This document shows, piece after piece, positions 9,542 to 18,108 of a stretch of 64,000 nt of DNA. Position 1 is the first letter of the stretch; every line of letters begins with the position of its first letter. The notes beneath the pieces are model-generated. The model was not told the DNA's origin. It saw nothing but the letters and a program-made list of their open reading frames with translations, and did no database searches. Origin of the DNA: an uncultured Pseudomonadota bacterium (lineage in GTDB: Bacteria; Pseudomonadota; Gammaproteobacteria; Ga0077536); contig CAIKBL010000007.1 of the NCBI GenBank assembly GCA_903825645.1, forward strand, positions 1-64,000. Reading direction: 5' to 3'. Position numbers and translations under genes: made by a program.

Positions 9542-10474
9542 TCAGAGGTATTTCTTAATGAACACGGCCTGGTCGGCGAGGACCTGCCGTCCTTCAGGAA
9601 TGAACTTTCCCATGAGTGCAAAGCCGTGAAAGACGCCGTTATAACGTGTTAACTCGACCGGCACCCCGGCCATTTCTAGCTTCCGCGCATAATCCTCACC
9701 CTCATCTCGGAGCGGGTCGAACTCGGCTGTGGACACGAATGCGGGCGGGAGTCCGGCAAGACTCGCGGCAAACAACGGCGAGACGCCGGGATCGCGGGGC
9801 GGCAATGAAGAGCCGTCCACATAGTGGCCCCAAAACCACTTCATTTCGCGCTCACCCAGCAGTGGGGCGTTGGCGTTTTCTTTGATCGAAGCAGCGCTCA
9901 TGGTGGCATCCACTGCGGGGTAGGTCAAAATCTGGCATTTAATAGTCGGTCCCTTCCGGTCTCGTGCCATCTGCGCCACGACGGCGGCGAGGTTGCCACC
10001 GGCACTGTCGCCGACCACCCCGATTCTTTTCGCATCGATGCCAAGATTGGCCGCCTGCGCAATCACCCACTCAAGTGCCGCATAGCAATCTTCGGCCGGG
10101 ATTGGGGCTTTAAATTCAGGCGCCTTACGATATTCGACGCTGAGAACAGCCACCCCGGCTGCATTACACAGATTGCGGCAATTGCCGTCGTGTGTGTCCA
10201 AATTCATGATCACCCAGCCACCGCCGTGATAATGAATCAATACGGGTAACGGCTGTGTGCTTGCCGGTGCGTAGAGTCGCGCCGCAATGGTTCCACCCGC
10301 GACGGGAATGATTTTTTCTTCTACGCGCGCGACCGGCGCCTGATCGGCGGCGGGCGTCTTGAACGCGGTGTTGAACAGGGCACGACCTTCAGTCACCGGC
10401 AGTTCATCGAGACGCGGCATGTTCTGGGCGACGAGGGATTCGATAACGGCCATAGATTCAGCGGACAAGGGCAT
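9542..10474 (-). CDS. alpha/beta hydrolase, hormone-sensitive-lipase (HSL) family esterase
   Basis: This is a carboxylesterase of the HSL (family IV) type. The oxyanion motif HGGGW lies near residue 83, the nucleophile is in GDSAGG, the acid is in EFDPLRDEG and the histidine in GVFHGF near the C-terminus. The start is the ATG at 10474: AGGAG lies six bases upstream, whereas the longer frame adds eleven residues with no ribosome site. Protein length 310. It is divergent from the dehydrogenase operon across 284 bases. It probably hydrolyses short-chain esters or lactones. No signal peptide, so cytoplasmic. Confidence 0.9.
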   Translation of the reverse strand: MPLSAESMAVIESLVAQNMPRLDELPVTEGRALFNTAFKTPAADQAPVARVEEKIIPVAGGTIAARLYAPASTQPLPVLIHYHGGGWVIMNLDTHDGNCRNLCNAAGVAVLSVEYRKAPEFKAPIPAEDCYAALEWVIAQAANLGIDAKRIGVVGDSAGGNLAAVVAQMARDRKGPTIKCQILTYPAVDATMSAASIKENANAPLLGEREMKWFWGHYVDGSSLPPRDPGVSPLFAASLAGLPPAFVSTAEFDPLRDEGEDYARKLEMAGVPVELTRYNGVFHGFALMGKFIPEGRQVLADQAVFIKKYL

Positions 10475-10758
10475 TGGGGACTCCTGAATAAATAAAAAAC
10501 AGACCACATTCCCGAACGGACTAAAAGCAGATGGGGCGATGCCACGGACCTTACAAGATTACCTGAAATTGTGCGATCGCAATAAACAAACGCCAAGGTG
10601 TCTGGGAGATCGAATTTAGGCCGGAAGGTGCTACGCTTCGAGCTTATGTCCAGCATACAACACTCCCGGGACAGGCAACGTTCGGCGTTGCAGATCCCCG
10701 AGGCGTTGCGTGTCCGGCAACGGCGATTTCGAACCACATGAGCATAGGAGGGGAGGAC

Positions 10759-11733
10759 ATGGGAACAGCACTGTCTAGAGAAGATTTGCTCGAAGCGTAT
10801 CGAAGGATGAAAACGATCCGCGAATTCGAAGAACGTGTGCACGTTGAATTTGCTAAAGGAGGCATCCCGGGCTTCGTGCATCTGTATGCGGGAGAAGAAG
10901 CATCAGCCGCCGGCGTCTGCATGAACCTAACGGATGACGACAAGATCGCGAGCACGCATCGAGGGCATGGTCACTGTATTGCCAAAGGGGTTGACGTGAA
11001 AGGGATGATGGCCGAAATCTACGGCAAACGGACCGGCACCTGTCACGGTAAAGGGGGCTCGATGCATATTGCCGATCTCGATACCGGGATGCTCGGTGCC
11101 AATGGCATTGTGGGTGGAGGACCACCCTTAGTTTGTGGCGCCGCACTCGCGGCCAAGATGAAGGGGACCGGAGGGGTTGCGGTGGCCTTTTTCGGTGACG
11201 GAGCGTCCAACCAAGGCACCACCTTCGAGAGCATGAATCTCGCGGCGGCTTGGAAAATTCCGGCAATTTTTGTGGCCGAAAACAATGGGTACGCCGAAGC
11301 GACTTCTTCCAAGTTTTCGGTCGCCTGTGGTGATGTGTCGGTTCGTGCGGCGGGTTTCGGCATGCCCGGCGTGATGGTCGACGGCCATGATTTTTTTGCC
11401 GTTTATGAGGCGATGCGCGTGGCGGTTGAACGTGCGCGTCGGGGTGAGGGTCCCTCGCTAGTGGAAGTGAAATTAGATCGTTTCTATGGCCACTTTGAAG
11501 GCGACAATCAGAGCTATCGAGCCCCGGATGAGGTCAAGAACGTGCGCGCGACCAAAGATTGCCTTAATCGATTCAAGGCAAGAGTGATGCGTGATCACAA
11601 TATTTCAGAAACGGAACTTACGGCGATCGATGATGAAATTGCCCGTCTGATTGAAGAATCGGTGGCAGAAGCGGTCGCGGCGCCTAATCCGACGCCCGAA
11701 GATCTGTTGACCGATGTCTATATCAAATACTAA
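10759..11733 (+). CDS. acoA: thiamine-diphosphate dehydrogenase E1 alpha (acetoin dehydrogenase AcoA-like)
   Basis: This is the alpha subunit of a heterotetrameric 2-oxoacid or acetoin dehydrogenase E1. The thiamine-diphosphate motif begins at GDGASNQG and ends at ENNGYA. The N-terminal YRRMKTIREFEE segment is characteristic of E1 alpha. The start is the ATG at 10759, after a strong GGAGGGGAGG. 324 residues. First gene of an E1 alpha / E1 beta / E2-like operon. Acetoin is the best-known substrate of systems whose third gene joins a lipoyl domain to a hydrolase fold, but other acyloins or 2-oxoacids are possible. No AcoR regulator, AcoX or E3 gene lies in the window. Confidence 0.85.
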   Translation: MGTALSREDLLEAYRRMKTIREFEERVHVEFAKGGIPGFVHLYAGEEASAAGVCMNLTDDDKIASTHRGHGHCIAKGVDVKGMMAEIYGKRTGTCHGKGGSMHIADLDTGMLGANGIVGGGPPLVCGAALAAKMKGTGGVAVAFFGDGASNQGTTFESMNLAAAWKIPAIFVAENNGYAEATSSKFSVACGDVSVRAAGFGMPGVMVDGHDFFAVYEAMRVAVERARRGEGPSLVEVKLDRFYGHFEGDNQSYRAPDEVKNVRATKDCLNRFKARVMRDHNISETELTAIDDEIARLIEESVAEAVAAPNPTPEDLLTDVYIKY

Positions 11734-11758
11734 ACGGCGAGCACTGAGGACTTAAGTC

Positions 11759-12769
11759 ATGGCAAGAAAAATTTCTTATCAGCAGGCCATTAACGAAGCG
11801 CTCGACCAAGAAATGGCGCGCGATCCGTCGGTTATCATCATGGGTGAAGATGTCGTCGGCGGGACCGGCGGTGACGGCGAAATGGATGCTTGGGGCGGAG
11901 TGCTCGGCGTCACCAAAGGTCTTTATGGTAAATATGGTAATCGCATCATGGACACCCCGATCTCGGAATCTGCCTTTGTCGGGGCCGCAATAGGCGCCGC
12001 GACCTGTGGCATGCGTCCTGTCTGTGAGCTGATGTTTATCGATTTTCTCGGCGTCTGTTTTGATCAGATCTACAACCAGGCCGCAAAATTTCGCTACATG
12101 TTCGGGGGTAAAGCTCGCACCCCGGTCGTCATTCGTACGATGATCGGTGCAGGTTTTCGTGCCGCCGCGCAACATTCGCAATGTCTGTATCCGATTTTTA
12201 CCCACATCCCAGGACTCAAGGTGGTGATCCCCTCATCCCCCTATGATGCCAAAGGCTTGCTGATTCAAGCGATCCGGGATGATGACCCCGTTATTTTCTG
12301 CGAACACAAAGGACTCTATGCGCAGGAAGGCGATGTCCCGGAAGAGTCTTATACGATTCCCTTTGGCGAAGCGAACATCGTGCGGGAAGGAAAAGATGTC
12401 ACTATCGTGGCGCTTGCGCGGATGGTTTCGATGGCAAAGAAAGCCGCCGATGTTCTTGCGAAGGAGGGGATCAGTTGCGAAATCATTGATCCGCGCACGA
12501 CCTCGCCGTTCGACGAAGACACGATCCTTGAAAGCGTCGAAAATACGGGACATCTGGTGATCGTGGACGAGTCCAGTCCGCGTTGTGGTATGGCCGCGGA
12601 TATTTCCGCCATGGTGGCGCAAAAAGGCTTTGGTCTGCTGCGGGCACCGATTCAAATGGTCACGCCGCCGCACACGCCGGTGCCGTTTTCGGGAACACTC
12701 GAAGATCTCTACATTCCTAATCCTGCCAAAATCGAAGCGGCAGTCCGTAAGTGCATGGAGTATGCGTGA
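11759..12769 (+). CDS. acoB: thiamine-diphosphate dehydrogenase E1 beta (AcoB-like)
   Basis: This is the beta subunit that completes the E1 active site. It shows the expected N-terminal GEDVVGG region, DTPISESAFVGAAIGAA and the C-terminal EIIDPRTTSPFDEDT stretch with IVDESS. It has 336 residues, family-typical. It begins 25 bases after the alpha subunit and its TGA shares one base with the ATG of the E2-like gene (TGATG), so the three are translationally coupled. Confidence 0.9.
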   Translation: MARKISYQQAINEALDQEMARDPSVIIMGEDVVGGTGGDGEMDAWGGVLGVTKGLYGKYGNRIMDTPISESAFVGAAIGAATCGMRPVCELMFIDFLGVCFDQIYNQAAKFRYMFGGKARTPVVIRTMIGAGFRAAAQHSQCLYPIFTHIPGLKVVIPSSPYDAKGLLIQAIRDDDPVIFCEHKGLYAQEGDVPEESYTIPFGEANIVREGKDVTIVALARMVSMAKKAADVLAKEGISCEIIDPRTTSPFDEDTILESVENTGHLVIVDESSPRCGMAADISAMVAQKGFGLLRAPIQMVTPPHTPVPFSGTLEDLYIPNPAKIEAAVRKCMEYA

Positions 12770-13884
12770 TGACTCATCCTTTAATTACACCGATTACGAT
12801 GCCTAAATGGGGCCTCTCGATGCAAGAGGGCAAGGTTGTCGAATGGCTTGTCTCTGAGGGTGCGGAGGTGCAGCTGGGCGATCAGATGCTTGACATAGAG
12901 ACAGAGAAAATCGCGAACACCTTCGAAGCCTTGGATGCCGGTTTGCTTCGGCGCCGGGTCGCACAAGCTGAAGATGTTCTCCCGGTCGGTGCGCTGCTCG
13001 GTGTGTTGGCACCGGAAAGTGTGAGTGACGCCGACGTCGAGGCGTTCATCGTCGAGTTTCAATCGAACTATGTCCCGCCTGCGCCGGAAGAGGGAGATTC
13101 CGGACCGGCATATCAATGGGCAGACGTCGGCGATCTGCGTTTACGTTATACGAAGGTGGGTACTGGCGGTCCGGCCGTTATCCTGATCCATGGTTTTGGT
13201 GGGGATCTGGGCAATTGGCTTTTTACGCAGGAGCCGGTAGCCGCCAACGCCGAGGTTTATGCGCTCGATCTTCCCGGTCACGGGCAATCTTCCAAGCAGC
13301 TTTCGGACGGCTCGGTCGCGGGCCTTGCCCAGGTGGTTGCCGGCTTTATGCAAGCAGTGGGGATCCCCCAGGCGCATTTGGCCGGGCATTCCTTGGGGGG
13401 GGCGATTGCGCTCCAGTTAGCAATCTCCGAGCCAGCACGTGTGTTGTCCGTCAGCTTGTTGGCACCGGCCGGACTTGGCGAAGAAATCAACAGCGCCTAC
13501 CTGAAGGGATTCATCGCTGGCGAATCACGGCGTGATATGAAACCGCTCCTGCAACAATTGGTGGCCGATCCCGACCTCATCACGCGTCAGCTGATTGACG
13601 ACATCCTCAAATTCAAGCGTACAGACGGTGTTCCCGCCGCGCTCGCGTCGATTGCGGACGGATTCGTCTCGGGGGGGCTTCAGAAGGTCAATCTTCGGCA
13701 AAAGTTGGCCACGCTTGCGATGCCCATTCAGGTCCTTTGGGGGCGCCAGGATAAAATCATTCCGGTTAGCCAGGCAGAAGGGCTACCGGCCAATGTTCGT
13801 GTCCAAATTCTGGAGGGTGTCGGTCACTTGGTGCAGATGGAGGCTGCGACGCCCGTGAATGTCGCATTGAAGTCTCTTTTATAA
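12769..13884 (+). CDS. acoC: lipoyl domain-alpha/beta hydrolase protein (AcoC-like E2 component)
   Basis: The first ~75 residues form a biotinyl/lipoyl domain; the lysine expected to carry lipoate is K47 in DIETEKIA. A linker follows, then an alpha/beta hydrolase fold with oxyanion HGFG, nucleophile elbow GHSLGG and a C-terminal GVGHLVQME histidine. This arrangement matches the proteins called AcoC in acetoin dehydrogenase operons, which lack the usual acyltransferase core. Start at 12769, overlapping the acoB stop; six upstream residues in the longer frame are rejected because they lie inside acoB. 371 residues. It supports an acetoin/acyloin rather than a pyruvate role for the operon. Confidence 0.87.
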   Translation: MTHPLITPITMPKWGLSMQEGKVVEWLVSEGAEVQLGDQMLDIETEKIANTFEALDAGLLRRRVAQAEDVLPVGALLGVLAPESVSDADVEAFIVEFQSNYVPPAPEEGDSGPAYQWADVGDLRLRYTKVGTGGPAVILIHGFGGDLGNWLFTQEPVAANAEVYALDLPGHGQSSKQLSDGSVAGLAQVVAGFMQAVGIPQAHLAGHSLGGAIALQLAISEPARVLSVSLLAPAGLGEEINSAYLKGFIAGESRRDMKPLLQQLVADPDLITRQLIDDILKFKRTDGVPAALASIADGFVSGGLQKVNLRQKLATLAMPIQVLWGRQDKIIPVSQAEGLPANVRVQILEGVGHLVQMEAATPVNVALKSLL

Positions 13885-13966
13885 AGACAGCATGTCGAGG
13901 CAGGCCGGGTGAGGAGGCGACCGCGCCCCCTATCCTGTCGGCCTCGGCGCAGGCAACGGAGGGTTG

Positions 13967-14428
13967 ATGGATTTCCCAGGGCTTATCATTGAGATGACAC
14001 AAGCGGCTGTGCGCGGTGACGGGCGTGCAGTACGCGCGTGCTTCACGCCTGATGGCGTCTACCACGATTGCTTCTATGGTGCGTTCAGTGGCGAGTCGAT
14101 TATCGAAATGGTGGAAGAGCGTTTTCACCGCGATGCCTGTAATTTCATTTGGGACATTCACGCACCGGTTTCGGATGGACAGATTGGGTATGCACGGTAT
14201 GTTTTTAGCTATGAAATCCGGCAGCCCCAGGCGCTGGGCCGACGCGCAGGATTTGAAGGCGTAGCCATTTGTGAGCTTCGCGACCGAAAATTCGCCAGTT
14301 ATCGGGAAGTCGCGAATTCGCTGGTCGGATTCCAGGCACTCGGGTTCGCGCCCGAACGCTTGGCTAGGCGCGCTGAGCGTGAAGCAGAAGCGTTCTTCGC
14401 CCTCCCGGAGGCCATTCACCATCGGTGA
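13967..14428 (+). CDS. SnoaL-like / NTF2-fold protein
   Basis: A 153-residue protein of the nuclear transport factor 2 fold, as judged from the pattern MTQAAVRGDGRAVRACFTPDG near the N-terminus followed by a DAC..IWDIHAPV core and a YEIRQP strand. Members include small ketosteroid-isomerase-like and polyketide-cyclase-like enzymes. GGAGGG lies four bases before the ATG at 13967; a TTG one codon earlier is also possible. It follows the acoABC operon by 82 bases on the same strand and may be cotranscribed. The reaction is unknown. Confidence 0.65.
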   Translation: MDFPGLIIEMTQAAVRGDGRAVRACFTPDGVYHDCFYGAFSGESIIEMVEERFHRDACNFIWDIHAPVSDGQIGYARYVFSYEIRQPQALGRRAGFEGVAICELRDRKFASYREVANSLVGFQALGFAPERLARRAEREAEAFFALPEAIHHR

Positions 14429-14439
14429 CGGCGCTGTGA

Positions 14440-14784
14440 TTAGCGCCTCACCGGTGGTGTGTATGGTTCGCGCAAATCGAGCCTACAGATCGTGCATTGG
14501 GAGGGCTTTGATGCGTGGGCGGGTGCCCAGCATTCGGCAAACCCGACTTGCGGCAACCGGGCCCGGCAGCGAGGACAGCGGACGGTCAGCAGTAGCCCTA
14601 GAACGCCAACAATGACGGCGATGAACGCACCGAACATGAGTGGGAGCGGGATTGCCGTCACAAAAATACAGAGGGCAAACACCATCCAGCCGCCCACCAG
14701 GGCCAGTAGGAAGGGACGCGCACGACGTCCCAGTTGCGCACGGACCGCGAGCTTGCTTTGCTGCGATAACGGGTTAATCAGCAA
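14440..14784 (-). CDS. small membrane protein with C-terminal cysteine zinc-ribbon-like motif
   Basis: I do not recognise a named family. The 114-residue product has two hydrophobic segments at about residues 25-45 and 47-65. A Cys-rich tail follows, with CPRC at about residue 71, a single Cys in AECWAP, and CTIC near residue 94, spaced like a zinc ribbon. The start overlaps the 3' end of the nitroreductase gene by eleven bases on the same strand, which favours it being real and cotranscribed. It is convergent with the SnoaL-like gene. Confidence 0.6.
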   Translation of the reverse strand: MLINPLSQQSKLAVRAQLGRRARPFLLALVGGWMVFALCIFVTAIPLPLMFGAFIAVIVGVLGLLLTVRCPRCRARLPQVGFAECWAPAHASKPSQCTICRLDLREPYTPPVRR

Positions 14785-15397
14785 GCGCGGTGCCTTGGAA
14801 CGTCTCGAATTGAACGATTTCGCTCACGGGACGGCGATAGAGCCGCGCCGGGATCGCGCCTTCCAGTGCTTTGCCGAGCGTCATCATGAGGACGGGCACG
14901 ACCGTCGCGGGAAGCTCGGTTAATGTGCTGACCTTTGCCGCGTCAAAGCCGATCATCGGTCCACTATCCCATCCAAAATGTCGCGCCGCATACATCAGCG
15001 TCATGGCCGCAAGAGCCCCGGAGCGAATGGCTTCCTCACGCTGAAGCGCGGGTTGTCCGCGATAGACCCCCCCTATCATGGGCACGAATTTGTCGAGGAT
15101 TTCCTCGGCAGCTTGTGCATACAACACGGCGGCCTCTTCGAATGCATCAAGTCGGCCGCAGACCAGTACAACGGCCGCGCAGTCTTCGATTTGCTGTTGG
15201 CCATAGGCCATGCCGCGCAAGACCTGTTTTCGTCCCGCATCGCGAATCACGATGAAATGCCAATGCTGGAGGTTGAAAGAGCTCGGGGAGTACTGGACCT
15301 GCTGAAAAATTTGCCGGAGATCGTCATCCGTAATGGACAATCCGGGTTGATAACGCCGAATGCTACGGCGGGCGGCGCAGAGTTCTGGAAAGTTCAT
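14774..15397 (-). CDS. nitroreductase family FMN oxidoreductase
   Basis: This is an FMN-dependent, NAD(P)H-using nitroreductase/enone-reductase family protein. The N-terminal CAARRSIRRY is the FMN phosphate-binding segment, followed by QYSPSSFNLQHWHFIVI, which is typical of the family. 207 residues. It is divergent from the ferric-reductase-like gene across 172 bases and overlaps the small membrane protein gene at its end. Physiological substrate unknown. A second, more distant nitroreductase is at 19.3 kb. Confidence 0.88.
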   Translation of the reverse strand: MNFPELCAARRSIRRYQPGLSITDDDLRQIFQQVQYSPSSFNLQHWHFIVIRDAGRKQVLRGMAYGQQQIEDCAAVVLVCGRLDAFEEAAVLYAQAAEEILDKFVPMIGGVYRGQPALQREEAIRSGALAAMTLMYAARHFGWDSGPMIGFDAAKVSTLTELPATVVPVLMMTLGKALEGAIPARLYRRPVSEIVQFETFQGTALAD

Positions 15398-15569
15398 GGG
15401 CGTGACTCCGGTTTAGGGAGCGTGATTTTGACAGGTATTCGGCGAGGGTGTGCGCTCGTGTGCGTGCAGGTGGCCTCCCCACGCACCGTGACCGCGGCGA
15501 GTAGTCCCCGACACGCGCCTCGGCAGTTGGCTTCCGCTAGAATACGCGTGTTTCACGTGCTGAGTCAAA

Positions 15570-16373
15570 ATGCCTCCAAGTCCCGTTTTTCCAAACGCGC
15601 GCTATACCGTGCACGAGCAAGTTTGGTTGGCCGCAGTGCTGGTCTATACGCTTGCGCCAGTGGGCACACTGTTGGTGTATCAGCGGCCGCGCGGTGTGGA
15701 TATCGGTTGGGATTTCGCGATGGCCGTCGGTATTTTTGCAGCGGGCGGACTTGCCCTACTACCGCTTTTGAGCGCGCGTTGGTGGGCTCCCCATCTGCGC
15801 TCAGCCGGTTTTCTCCGACTTGTGCAGGACGTTCATCGATACTTGGCCTATGGGCTCGTCGTGTGGATATCGGTTCATGTCGGCTTGTTGTGTGTGCTGG
15901 AACCTCGGACCGTTGGCTACCTGAAACCAGACGCTGTGCCGGCGATGTTTGCTGGCCTGTTGGGGTTGCTGATTGTCGTGTTCTTGATCCTTTCTTCGCG
16001 CTACCGCACGCGCCTTCGTTGGCCTTATCCGAGTTGGCGGCACTGGCATGCGCTCCTTTCGTTGGCGACGGTGGTGCTCGCGGGATGGCATGTGTTGGGC
16101 GCAGGCTATTACTACCGCTCGTCGGGTGCCCTCGTCGCTTTTTTGTGGCTATTGGCGGCACCCTCCCTCGTCACCCTTAGGCTGCGTCGCTGGCCCCTCC
16201 GGGCCATTTCCCCCCGGGAGGCCCCCGAAAGATTGCCTGCCCGCGGACGTGCGGCGCGGGTCGTCTGGGCGATTATGTTGATCTGGCTAGCCGCCGCCCT
16301 AGGCTTCGCAGAGACAGGGCATTGGTCACTTTCCACCGAGCAAACACTTTGTCCCGTCGAACCCTGTTTATAA
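15570..16373 (+). CDS. ferric-reductase-like transmembrane b-type heme protein
   Basis: A 267-residue integral membrane protein with about six to seven hydrophobic segments. Two paired histidine positions fit heme b ligation in the ferric-reductase-like domain: QDVHRYLAYGLVVWISVHVG and WRHWHALLSLATVVLAGWHVLG (landmarks near residues 88 and 152). No flavin or NAD domain is attached, so it is a bare membrane electron conduit. Its 3' end overlaps the candidate start of the tetraheme cytochrome gene, which in turn overlaps the photolyase gene. This suggests transmembrane electron exchange with the cytochrome. Direction and partner are inferred. Confidence 0.75.
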   Translation: MPPSPVFPNARYTVHEQVWLAAVLVYTLAPVGTLLVYQRPRGVDIGWDFAMAVGIFAAGGLALLPLLSARWWAPHLRSAGFLRLVQDVHRYLAYGLVVWISVHVGLLCVLEPRTVGYLKPDAVPAMFAGLLGLLIVVFLILSSRYRTRLRWPYPSWRHWHALLSLATVVLAGWHVLGAGYYYRSSGALVAFLWLLAAPSLVTLRLRRWPLRAISPREAPERLPARGRAARVVWAIMLIWLAAALGFAETGHWSLSTEQTLCPVEPCL

Positions 16374-16702
16374 TATCGATTGGATTGATGGTCGCCGGCG
16401 GTGCGCTGTTGCAGTGGCGTCGAGACTGCATTGTCCGGCGACCGTTATTGCCGATAACATTCGATCACCATGACCACGGCGCCGTTCGATGCGCTACTTG
16501 TCATCATAATTTCCTGGACGATACCGGACGCGATGCCTGTTATTTCTGCCATAAAAACCGTCCCGATCTTGCGCTCCGTATTGAGCAAGATTTCCATGCG
16601 TTTTGTCGAGATTGCCACGTCCGGCTGGAGTCTCGAGGACATCATGCGGGACCCGTGCGGCGCTGTGCAGCGTGTCATGACGCCCCTGAGCTAAGACTAT
16701 GA
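16349..16702 (+). CDS. small membrane-anchored tetraheme cytochrome c
   Basis: Four c-heme attachment motifs occur in about 65 residues: CATCH, CYFCH, CRDCH and CAACH. At least six further histidines (HHDH, FHAF, GHHAG) could act as sixth ligands, which suggests bis-His hemes as in the cytochrome c3/c7 group. A hydrophobic stretch after RRT (LFIISIGLMVAGGALL) is an uncleaved signal anchor or signal peptide, so the hemes are periplasmic. The start is uncertain: TTG at 16349 is used here, TTG at 16322 and ATG at 16388 are alternatives; none has a clear ribosome site, and translation may be coupled to the upstream gene. The stop codon overlaps the photolyase ATG (ATGA). Confidence 0.75.
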   Translation: MSRRTLFIISIGLMVAGGALLQWRRDCIVRRPLLPITFDHHDHGAVRCATCHHNFLDDTGRDACYFCHKNRPDLALRIEQDFHAFCRDCHVRLESRGHHAGPVRRCAACHDAPELRL

Positions 16703-18087
16703 CGACGACGGTATGGTGGATTCGCCGTGATTTGCGTTTAAGGGACAACCCAGCCCTACTGGCCGCCTGTGCGGGCGGCTGCGTACTTCCGGTGTTCGTC
16801 CTTGACCGTGGCATTCTCGACGGGCGATTGCACCGCCATGCCACGCGCCGGCGGGCGTTCCTTTTTGACGGCTTGCGTGTGCTTGACACCGATTTGCAAG
16901 CGTTAGGATCCCGCTTGTTCGTACTTGCCGGTCGCCCACTAGAGGTGCTACGAGAAGTCCTTGCGGTCAGCGGCGCGAGGGCGATTCATGCGGCTGAGGA
17001 TTTCAGTCCTTATGCGCGACAACGAGACGCGGCCATCGCCCGTGAATTACCGTTGCAGCTCCACCCGGGCTTGACCGTCCATCATCCCGGCCAAGTACTT
17101 TCCAAACAAAACGCGCCCTATACGATTTTCACGCCGTTCTATCGCGCGTGGCGTGCATTGGGTTCCCCGGGAATACCGTGCCCCGCACCTAAATGGCTAC
17201 CACTGCCCGCGATTTGTCTGCGCGCAGAGCCGTTGCCGGTCGCGCTTGGGAATCCTGACTTTCCGGCCGGTGAGGCTGAGGCACTGCGACGAATGGACAG
17301 CTTTCTGGCGGGGCCGGTAAGTGCCTATGCATTGCAACGCGATGTGCCGGCGGTAGCCGGAACTTCGACATTGTCACCCTACCTACGGTTTGGCATGGTT
17401 TCGCCCCGGACCGCCGCACATCAGGTAACCGCTCTGGGCGAGGGCAGCGGTGCAGAAACGTGGCTAAAAGAACTCGTCTGGCGCGAGTTTTATCTCTCCG
17501 TGATCTACCACTTTCCGCGCGTGATGCAGGGCGCTTTCAACCCACGGTTGCGTGCGGTCCGTTGGCGTGACGCGCCGGCAGATCTTGCCGCCTGGCAGCA
17601 GGGTCGTACCGGATATCCCATCGTGGATGCTTTTATGCGGCAACTCTTGGCAACTGGTTGGATGCATAATCGCGGCCGCATGATCGTGGCGTCTTTTCTG
17701 TCAAAAGATCTGCTGTTGGACTGGCGTCATGGGGAACAATGGTTCATGGATCACCTACTCGATGGCGATCCAGCGGCCAACAACGGTGGTTGGCAGTGGG
17801 CGGCGGGCGTGGGGACGGACGCCGCCCCCTATTTCAGGATCTTCAATCCGGTCTTGCAGGGTGGGAAATTCGATCCGCACGGGACATTTATTCGACAATA
17901 CGTGCCGGAACTGGTGGAGGTACCGCTTCGCTATCTCCAACAGCCGTGGACGATGCCACCGCTCGAACAAGCGCTGTGTGGCGTCGAGCTCGGGCAGGCG
18001 TATCCTCGGCCAATCGTCGAGCATGCGATGGTCAAACCGAGGACGCTCGAGGCATATAAAGCCTCTCAGGCGGCCTACGGGGACTGA
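16699..18087 (+). CDS. phrB: deoxyribodipyrimidine photo-lyase (CPD photolyase, class I)
   Basis: This light-driven flavoenzyme splits cyclobutane pyrimidine dimers. The N-terminal antenna domain starts WWIRRDLRLRDNPAL. The FAD domain has TSTLSPYLRFG-like GTSTLSPYLRFGM, ELVWREFY, HNRGRMIVASFL and the conserved NNGGWQWAAGVGTDAAPYFR (about residues 360-379). 462 residues, usual length. The ATG overlaps the stop of the tetraheme cytochrome gene, so it is translationally coupled to two electron-transfer proteins, an unusual context for a repair enzyme. It could also be a cryptochrome-like member, but the photolyase signature residues look intact. Confidence 0.92.
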   Translation: MTTTVWWIRRDLRLRDNPALLAACAGGCVLPVFVLDRGILDGRLHRHATRRRAFLFDGLRVLDTDLQALGSRLFVLAGRPLEVLREVLAVSGARAIHAAEDFSPYARQRDAAIARELPLQLHPGLTVHHPGQVLSKQNAPYTIFTPFYRAWRALGSPGIPCPAPKWLPLPAICLRAEPLPVALGNPDFPAGEAEALRRMDSFLAGPVSAYALQRDVPAVAGTSTLSPYLRFGMVSPRTAAHQVTALGEGSGAETWLKELVWREFYLSVIYHFPRVMQGAFNPRLRAVRWRDAPADLAAWQQGRTGYPIVDAFMRQLLATGWMHNRGRMIVASFLSKDLLLDWRHGEQWFMDHLLDGDPAANNGGWQWAAGVGTDAAPYFRIFNPVLQGGKFDPHGTFIRQYVPELVEVPLRYLQQPWTMPPLEQALCGVELGQAYPRPIVEHAMVKPRTLEAYKASQAAYGD

Positions 18088-18108
18088 CGCCTCTCTCCCT
18101 CTTGGCGG

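Noticed and set aside
10475-10758. Sigma-54 promoter for the acetoin operon
   Set aside because: I looked for TGGCAC-N5-TTGC on both strands and found only partial matches with wrong spacing.
14978-16180. A 400-codon open frame on the plus strand
   Set aside because: It runs across the nitroreductase gene (other strand) and the ferric-reductase-like gene in a different frame, and its Arg/Cys/Ser-rich composition is that of a shadow frame. The frames of the two real genes give clean family motifs.
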